From JACOMS01 sp051252005 (GTDB lineage Bacteria > Pseudomonadota > Alphaproteobacteria > Caulobacterales > Maricaulaceae), in contig JBPOEZ010000005.1 in NCBI GenBank assembly GCA_051252005.1, forward strand, positions 186,001-250,000: 64,000 nt of DNA, in the 5' to 3' direction. Positions 58,820 to 64,000 of this stretch are shown here, one piece after another (position 1 is the stretch's first letter; each line of letters starts with the position of its first letter). The notes under the pieces are model-generated. The model ran no database searches, was not told where the DNA came from, and saw only the letters and a list, made by a program, of their open reading frames with translations. Made by a program: the position numbers and the translations under genes.

Positions 58820-60325
58820 CTAATTCCCATCGAACTGGACGCTTTGCTCGGCGGCGCGGAAGAGCGCGGCGGCTTTGTGCAAGGTCTCTTCGAACTCTAG
58901 CTTTGGGACGCTGTCCATAACGATGCCTGCCCCTGCGCGCACGTGTAGAATGCCGTCCTTGATGATAGCCGTGCGCAGCGCGATAGCTGTGTCCATTTCG
59001 CCTTCGCAGGAAATGTAGCCGACAGCGCCGCCGTAAATCCCGCGCCGTTCGTCTTCAAGCTCGTCAATGATTTCCATAGCGCGAACCTTTGGCGCGCCTG
59101 AAACGGTTCCCGCAGGGAAGCCCGCAAAGAGCGCAGAGATGGCATCGTAATCGTCACGGAGCGTTCCTTCGACGTTGGAAACAATATGCATAACGTGGCT
59201 GTAGCGCTCGATGATGAACTCTTCAGTGACAGTCACTGAGCCGCCCTTGGAAACGCGTCCGACATCATTGCGGCCCAAATCAAGAAGCATAAGGTGTTCC
59301 GCGCATTCTTTCGGATCGGCCAGCAAGTCTTTTTCGTTTTTAATATCTTCGGCCGTAGTCGCGCCGCGCGGACGGGTCCCGGCGATGGGGCGAATAGTGA
59401 CCGTCCCGTCTCGAAGACGGACAAGAATTTCCGGGCTAGAGCCGACAACGGCGTGGTCGCCAAAGTTTAGGAAATATAAAAAGGGGGAGGGGTTCATTCG
59501 TCTTAGCGAACGGTAGAGCGCAAATGGGCTAGCGGGCAGGGGGGCTTCGAGCCTTTGTCCGATGACAACCTGAAACACATCACCCGCTTCGATATAAGCT
59601 TTGGCGCGGGCAACACGCGCTGCGAAATCGGACTGTGTTGTTCCAAGCGTTGGCGTGATAGACGGACAGGGGCGCTCCGAAATCGCGCCGCCTTGGGCGG
59701 GCAGAGTGAGGTCGTGCCGTACTGTATCAATACGGGTTTGCGCAGCGGCGTAGGCTTGTTCTGCGCTTAAGTGATCCGGATAGACGGGGCTCGCGATTAT
59801 GATTTCCTGCGCGATTTGGTCAAAGATAGCCACAATCGTAGGACGTGTCATCATGGCGTCAGGCGTGCCGAGCGGATCTGGATTATCCGTCGGGAGGTGT
59901 TCAATGTGGCGCACCATTTCGTATCCAAGATAACCAAATAGTCCAGCCGCCATAGGCGGAATGCCATCAGGTAAATCAAACGCACTTTCCGACTGTACGG
60001 CACGCAGAGTTTCAAGCGGCTTTCCAGGGAGCGGCGTGTAAAGTTCTTTAGCCACAGCGTCCACGCCGCGCGCACATTCGGATGTGTCTCCGAAAGAGCG
60101 CCAAATTAAATCTGGCGCGAAGCCGATAAAAGAGAAGCGTCCGCGTTGTTCCCCGCCTTGAACAGATTCGAACAAAAACGCGTAAGGACGGCCCTTCGCA
60201 ATTTTTAGATAGGCAGACACGGGCGTGTCGAGATCGTTGATTAGCCGTGCAAAGACAAGCTGCGGTTTACCGGACGCGTAAACCTGTTCAAAGTCCGCGA
60301 GCTGCGGCGTTAGAGAGTCAGCCAT
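58820..60325 (-). CDS. trpE: Anthranilate synthase component I
   Basis: A 501-residue chorismate-using enzyme. Seen: a Trp-binding feedback region close to FLFESVQGG (near residue 50; usual form is LLES), IRPIAGTRPRGATTAEDIK, LLDLGRNDVGRVS, and FPAGTVSGAPKVRAMEIIDELE. It makes anthranilate with TrpG. It starts 26 bases after the stop of ppiD and is probably in the same operon. The Leu-to-Phe change in the feedback motif might affect tryptophan sensitivity; this is inference. Confidence 0.95.
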   Translation of the reverse strand: MADSLTPQLADFEQVYASGKPQLVFARLINDLDTPVSAYLKIAKGRPYAFLFESVQGGEQRGRFSFIGFAPDLIWRSFGDTSECARGVDAVAKELYTPLPGKPLETLRAVQSESAFDLPDGIPPMAAGLFGYLGYEMVRHIEHLPTDNPDPLGTPDAMMTRPTIVAIFDQIAQEIIIASPVYPDHLSAEQAYAAAQTRIDTVRHDLTLPAQGGAISERPCPSITPTLGTTQSDFAARVARAKAYIEAGDVFQVVIGQRLEAPLPASPFALYRSLRRMNPSPFLYFLNFGDHAVVGSSPEILVRLRDGTVTIRPIAGTRPRGATTAEDIKNEKDLLADPKECAEHLMLLDLGRNDVGRVSKGGSVTVTEEFIIERYSHVMHIVSNVEGTLRDDYDAISALFAGFPAGTVSGAPKVRAMEIIDELEDERRGIYGGAVGYISCEGEMDTAIALRTAIIKDGILHVRAGAGIVMDSVPKLEFEETLHKAAALFRAAEQSVQFDGN

Positions 60326-60351
60326 GACAGAAATGTTCCGCGTGCCCTCTT

Positions 60352-62286
60352 CTACTGTTCATCAGTATCAAGGCCGAGGAGCGCTATGATTTTCTCTGGG
60401 AATTCCCGGATCGGATTGTCATTTAAAACGGCCTGTTGATAGGCATTGTTAAGATCGGAAAGAATGGCGGCAGTCGCCTGATCCTGCAAAATGTCTGCAT
60501 ATTGTCCGGCAAGACCGTCTTGGTTGGCAACAATGTCCGTCAAAATAGCGATTTGGCGAGTCATGGGTACGCTGCCGGCGCCGCGTTCAATATCGCCAAT
60601 GCCGGCATCTAACAGACCAACCGTGACTTGTGGGCCGATTTTCTGGCTTGGTGCAGACCGCACAAGAATAACGTCTTCAACACTCGCGCCATTTGGAGCG
60701 TCTGCCAGAATGATGTCTAGGTTTTCGCCTGCTTGCGCCCGTCCTGCGAGATCATACATGCGCTCGTCCAGCGCTTCATTTGTTTTCTGCGTAATCCACA
60801 AACTCTTCGCTCTGTCGCGGACGTCATCGAAGGGGCGGACTTTCGATTCTATAACTTCGTCAACGCGGAGAACAGCCCAGCCATCTGTAGACGTTTCGAA
60901 GAGATCAGTCGGATAGCCTATGTCATTTATGAAAATTTCGGTGAGGATTTTTTCATCTGTGGCAATACCTTTGAGGACTTCAAAGCCGCTAAGCTTTAAA
61001 TCGTCCCGAGTTGTGCCAGAACGGTCGATATAATCGATGCTTGCATAGGGCAGGTCGGCGGCTTCAGCAGCATCTTCGATTGTTCCGCCGCCATCAAGAA
61101 CGTCTTCGATTTTTGGCGTGATATCGTACATAAGTTCTTGGGCTTTACTATGAAGAAGCTCAGCCTCTAGCTCAGCGTGCATCTCGTCTCTGTTCGGGTT
61201 CACCGCAGGCGTAATTTTTGTTGTTGAAACCGCATACCAATTTCCAAGACTGCCAAGAACGGCTTTCGCTGCACCTTCTTCGAGTTCGAACCCTGCTGCG
61301 GCGGTTTCTGGGTCAAAGATAGCATTGGCAATGACGTCGTCATAAGTGACCGGCTCGATCAGGTTTAAGAGAGCGGCAACGTCGGCTGGGTTTTCACCCT
61401 TTGCTAGCCGCTCGGCGGCCGCTTTCGCTGTGTCTTCGTCTCCAGCGGTGATTTGAACGACCGAGCGCGTCTCTGGAGATCCGATTTCGCCGAGGTCGAT
61501 CTTGAGTTTGAACAGGTCTTGGATTTCTTCTTCTGTGGCCTCAAGCCCCGGAACAAGGTCCTCTGTTTCAAGACGGATGAATGTCACGCGGCGATATTCT
61601 GGCGCGGTAAACCGAATTGGGTTTTGATCTATATAAGCTTGCAGCTCTTCGTCCGTTGGCTCTGGCGGGGCGGCGACGGCTTGCGCGTCAAAAGTCAGGA
61701 CTTTAGCTTTGCGCTGCTCTGTCAAATATTGATAGCGCTGCTGGGCGAACTCTAGCGGGGCGACTACGCCGCCGTTAATTGCCGGAATCGTTTGGCGTTG
61801 ACGCATATCGTCAATGAGGTTTTTCTCAAATTGCGCGCGGGTCACAGGCGGCCGTTGCAGGGAAAGAAGTTCCATCATTTTGGCTTCGCTAAATTTACCT
61901 GTCAGCTCATCACGAAAGGGCTCAATGTCGGCGACATAATCACGGGCAGAGCGTGTGTTGACGCCAATGCCGAGGTCGTCCGCATCGATTTCAATGATCT
62001 TAGAGATCATAAGCTTTTGCAGAACTTGTTGGTGGACACCGCGGTCAAAGGCTTCTTGGTGTGGAAGTTGACGGCCTTCTGATTGTGCCAAAACGGTCAG
62101 TTCACGCCGGAACTCGGCATCAAAATCCGCCGTGGTAATATCGTTTTTGCCAAGGCTCATGACCGCGTTTTTGCCGCTAGGGCTAAACACGTCATTAATC
62201 CCCCAGACCGCGAAGGCGAGAACCAACATTGCGATGAGGAAGCCAACAAGAACAGCTTGTATCTTGGAACCAATGGACTGAGCCAT
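60352..62286 (-). CDS. ppiD: Periplasmic peptidyl-prolyl isomerase PpiD/SurA-type
   Basis: A 644-residue membrane-anchored chaperone. One N-terminal helix (AVLVGFLIAMLVLAFAVW) is followed by a SurA-N-like domain (residues 35-200) and a parvulin-type region near residue 240-400 and a long C-terminal helical part. The parvulin motifs are weak, so catalytic activity is doubtful, as in other PpiD proteins. It helps outer-membrane and periplasmic proteins fold. It comes first in the ppiD-trpE-trpG-trpD series, an order found in other alphaproteobacteria. Confidence 0.88.
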   Translation of the reverse strand: MAQSIGSKIQAVLVGFLIAMLVLAFAVWGINDVFSPSGKNAVMSLGKNDITTADFDAEFRRELTVLAQSEGRQLPHQEAFDRGVHQQVLQKLMISKIIEIDADDLGIGVNTRSARDYVADIEPFRDELTGKFSEAKMMELLSLQRPPVTRAQFEKNLIDDMRQRQTIPAINGGVVAPLEFAQQRYQYLTEQRKAKVLTFDAQAVAAPPEPTDEELQAYIDQNPIRFTAPEYRRVTFIRLETEDLVPGLEATEEEIQDLFKLKIDLGEIGSPETRSVVQITAGDEDTAKAAAERLAKGENPADVAALLNLIEPVTYDDVIANAIFDPETAAAGFELEEGAAKAVLGSLGNWYAVSTTKITPAVNPNRDEMHAELEAELLHSKAQELMYDITPKIEDVLDGGGTIEDAAEAADLPYASIDYIDRSGTTRDDLKLSGFEVLKGIATDEKILTEIFINDIGYPTDLFETSTDGWAVLRVDEVIESKVRPFDDVRDRAKSLWITQKTNEALDERMYDLAGRAQAGENLDIILADAPNGASVEDVILVRSAPSQKIGPQVTVGLLDAGIGDIERGAGSVPMTRQIAILTDIVANQDGLAGQYADILQDQATAAILSDLNNAYQQAVLNDNPIREFPEKIIALLGLDTDEQ

Positions 62287-62386
62287 AATCTTCGACCTTA
62301 TAAAATTCCGGCCCTACATAGCGACGGGAGCGGCTGGCCGCAAGCCGTAGAGTCGGGAATTGATGTAATCGTGAGCGCTGTTGCGG

Positions 62387-64000
62387 TTATTTCTTAGCCG
62401 CTCTCGCTTTATCGCGTTCGAGAACAGGTTTTAGGAACCGTCCTGTCCAGCTTTGCTTGTTCTTGGCCACAGTTTCCGGCGTGCCAATAGCGACAATTTC
62501 TCCGCCGCCGTCGCCGCCTTCAGGGCCGAGATCGATGACCCAGTCTGCGGTTTTGATCACATCGAGATTATGCTCAATGACGACCATCGTATTGCCATTA
62601 TCGACAAGCTCTTGCAGGACTTCGAGAAGCTTCGCCACATCGGCAAAGTGGAGGCCTGTTGTCGGCTCATCCAAGATATAGAGCGTCCGGCCCGTGGCGC
62701 GCTTGGCGAGTTCTTTCGCCAGTTTCACGCGCTGCGCCTCGCCGCCTGATAATGTCGTCGCTTGCTGCCCGACTTGGAGATAGCCAAGTCCCACGCGTTG
62801 CAGCGTTACCATTTTATCGCGGATTGTCGGCACGGCCTTAAAGAAGTCCGCGGCTTCATCGATGGTCATATGCAAGACATCTGCAATAGATTTGCCTTTG
62901 AATCGAATTTCCAATGTCTCGCGGTTATAGCGTTTGCCCTTACAGACATCGCAGGTCACATAGACATCCGGCAGGAAGTGCATTTCAATCTTGATGACGC
63001 CCGCGCCTTGGCAGGCTTCGCAGCGACCGCCTTTGACGTTAAAGCTAAACCGGCCTGGCTTGTAACCGCGTGTTTTGGCTTCGGGGAGTCCGGCGAACCA
63101 ATCACGGATCGGTGTAAACGCGCCCGTATAGGTGGCGGGGTTAGAGCGGGGCGTGCGGCCAATCGGGGATTGGTCAATGTCGATGATTTTATCGAGATGC
63201 TCAAAGCCTTCGGTGCTATCATGGGGCATGGCTTGCACAGAATTATTGTTCAGTTTGCGCGCCGCCGCCTTGTAAAGCGTTTCAATCGTCAGCGTAGATT
63301 TCCCTCCGCCGGAGACTCCGGTTACGCAAACAAAAAGCCCTAGCGGAAATTCGACCGTGATGTTTTTCAGGTTATTCCCGCGCGCGCCTTTGACGATCAA
63401 TTTTCTGTGCTCTTCCGGATTACGGCGGGCTTTAGGCGGAGCAATTAATTTTTTACCCGTTAGATATTGCCCCGTTAGAGATTTGCGCGATTTTTTGATC
63501 TTATCTGGCGTGCCTTGCGCGATAATTTCGCCGCCGTGCATACCCGCGAGAGGGCCCATGTCGACGACATAATCCGCTGTCAAGATCGCGTCCTCGTCAT
63601 GCTCGACCACGATAACGGTATTGCCGAGATCTCGAAGATTTTGCAGGGTTTCCAAAAGCCTTGCATTATCGCGTTGATGAAGCCCGATGGAAGGCTCATC
63701 TAATACGTACAATACACCTGTGAGCCCTGACCCGATTTGCGAGGCAAGGCGAATACGTTGCGACTCCCCGCCGGAGAGTGAGCCAGATCCGCGTCCGAGG
63801 GTGAGATAGTCAAGGCCGACGGCATTGAGGAACTCAAGCCTGTCAGAGATTTCTTTCAATATGCGCGCGGCAATCGCCATCTCTTTTTCGGAGAGTTCCG
63901 TTTTTAGGGCTTCGAACCGTTCATAAGCGAGCTTGATCGACATATCGGCGGTGACAGTAATATCCATGCCAGCAAGCTTTACGCAGAGCGCCTCGGGCTT
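62387..64000 (-). CDS. uvrA: Excinuclease ABC subunit A, C-terminal part
   Basis: The last 537 residues of UvrA; the frame stays open through the window's end at 64000, so the gene begins outside. Seen: the first ABC signature LSGGESQRIRLASQ and Walker B LDEPSIGLHQRD; a second P-loop TGVSGGGKSTLTIETL; a zinc finger (CEACQGAG and CDVCKGKRYN); and second signature LSGGEAQRVKLAKEL. UvrA finds DNA damage with UvrB. Any SOS box would lie beyond the window. Confidence 0.97.
   Translation of the reverse strand, partial: KPEALCVKLAGMDITVTADMSIKLAYERFEALKTELSEKEMAIAARILKEISDRLEFLNAVGLDYLTLGRGSGSLSGGESQRIRLASQIGSGLTGVLYVLDEPSIGLHQRDNARLLETLQNLRDLGNTVIVVEHDEDAILTADYVVDMGPLAGMHGGEIIAQGTPDKIKKSRKSLTGQYLTGKKLIAPPKARRNPEEHRKLIVKGARGNNLKNITVEFPLGLFVCVTGVSGGGKSTLTIETLYKAAARKLNNNSVQAMPHDSTEGFEHLDKIIDIDQSPIGRTPRSNPATYTGAFTPIRDWFAGLPEAKTRGYKPGRFSFNVKGGRCEACQGAGVIKIEMHFLPDVYVTCDVCKGKRYNRETLEIRFKGKSIADVLHMTIDEAADFFKAVPTIRDKMVTLQRVGLGYLQVGQQATTLSGGEAQRVKLAKELAKRATGRTLYILDEPTTGLHFADVAKLLEVLQELVDNGNTMVVIEHNLDVIKTADWVIDLGPEGGDGGGEIVAIGTPETVAKNKQSWTGRFLKPVLERDKARAAKK

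Noticed and set aside
58619..58900. A 93-codon plus-strand frame across the trpG/trpE gap
   Set aside because: It reads through the palindromic repeat element and two real genes on the other strand; the translation is that of the repeat.
1..64000. tRNA or rRNA genes, insertion sequences and CRISPR arrays
   Set aside because: I looked through the intergenic regions and found no cloverleaf-like sequences, rRNA segments, transposase genes with terminal repeats or repeat-spacer arrays.

Overview
The window comes from an alphaproteobacterium of the Caulobacter/Hyphomonas/Maricaulis type. Evidence: the conserved block smc, dsbA-like genes, dciA-like gene, mutY and the CcrM-type GANTC methyltransferase (0.3-8.4 kb); CtrA-type boxes (TTAA-N7-TTAA) next to DnaA boxes; several TonB-dependent receptors; and a ppiD-trpE-trpG-trpD order. 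GC content looks moderate, so a marine Hyphomonadaceae/Robiginitomaculum-like lineage is my best guess. This is inference: no rRNA or other taxonomic marker is present.

Layout. 0-8.4 kb is core genome: an aminotransferase end, then on the minus strand smc, two periplasmic DsbA-family genes and a DciA-like gene, then mutY facing ccrM. 8.6-15.8 kb holds tesB, prmA coupled to a hydrolase-like lipoprotein, a SulP transporter and a single-subunit molybdopterin oxidoreductase. 15.9-22.3 kb is a cell-surface region: three tandem secreted tail-collar (MdpB-type) proteins followed by three paralogous lipoproteins with a GCSW lipobox, low-complexity linkers of very different length and a barrel-like C-terminus. 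22.5-26.3 kb carries a two-subunit sodium/solute symporter, an adenine-deaminase-like enzyme and a membrane protein. 26.4-28.3 kb holds an isolated gene-transfer-agent-type large terminase with a possible small terminase. 28.4-36.6 kb contains sodC, gyrA, a thioredoxin-like protein, PPK2, a two-domain aspartyl protease lipoprotein, a Sel1-like membrane protein and a lipoprotein hydrolase.

36.6-41.7 kb is the most unusual block. It is a minus-strand operon of five paralogous single-pass membrane proteins (N-terminal signature near MILRRxxxHxxxxNWFAV), two NTF2/SnoaL-like lipoproteins, and two vestigial copies of the N-terminal module that still keep ATGA stop/start overlaps. It looks like a cassette duplicated in tandem, and I know of no described function for it.

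42.4-55.6 kb contains alr and dnaB on the same strand. These are neighbours in many alphaproteobacteria, but here about 10.6 kb separates them: a YbaY-like lipoprotein, fbp, a heme-uptake group (receptor, two small unknown genes, a divergent lipoprotein and a cytochrome b561-like membrane protein), and a beta-propeller phytase with its own TonB receptor. That receptor has a possible PhoB site upstream with 11-bp phasing. 55.8-64 kb holds a LysM protein with a glutamine-rich linker, trpDGE (no trpC next to it, and a palindromic element between trpG and trpE), ppiD and the C-terminal part of uvrA, which runs off the end.
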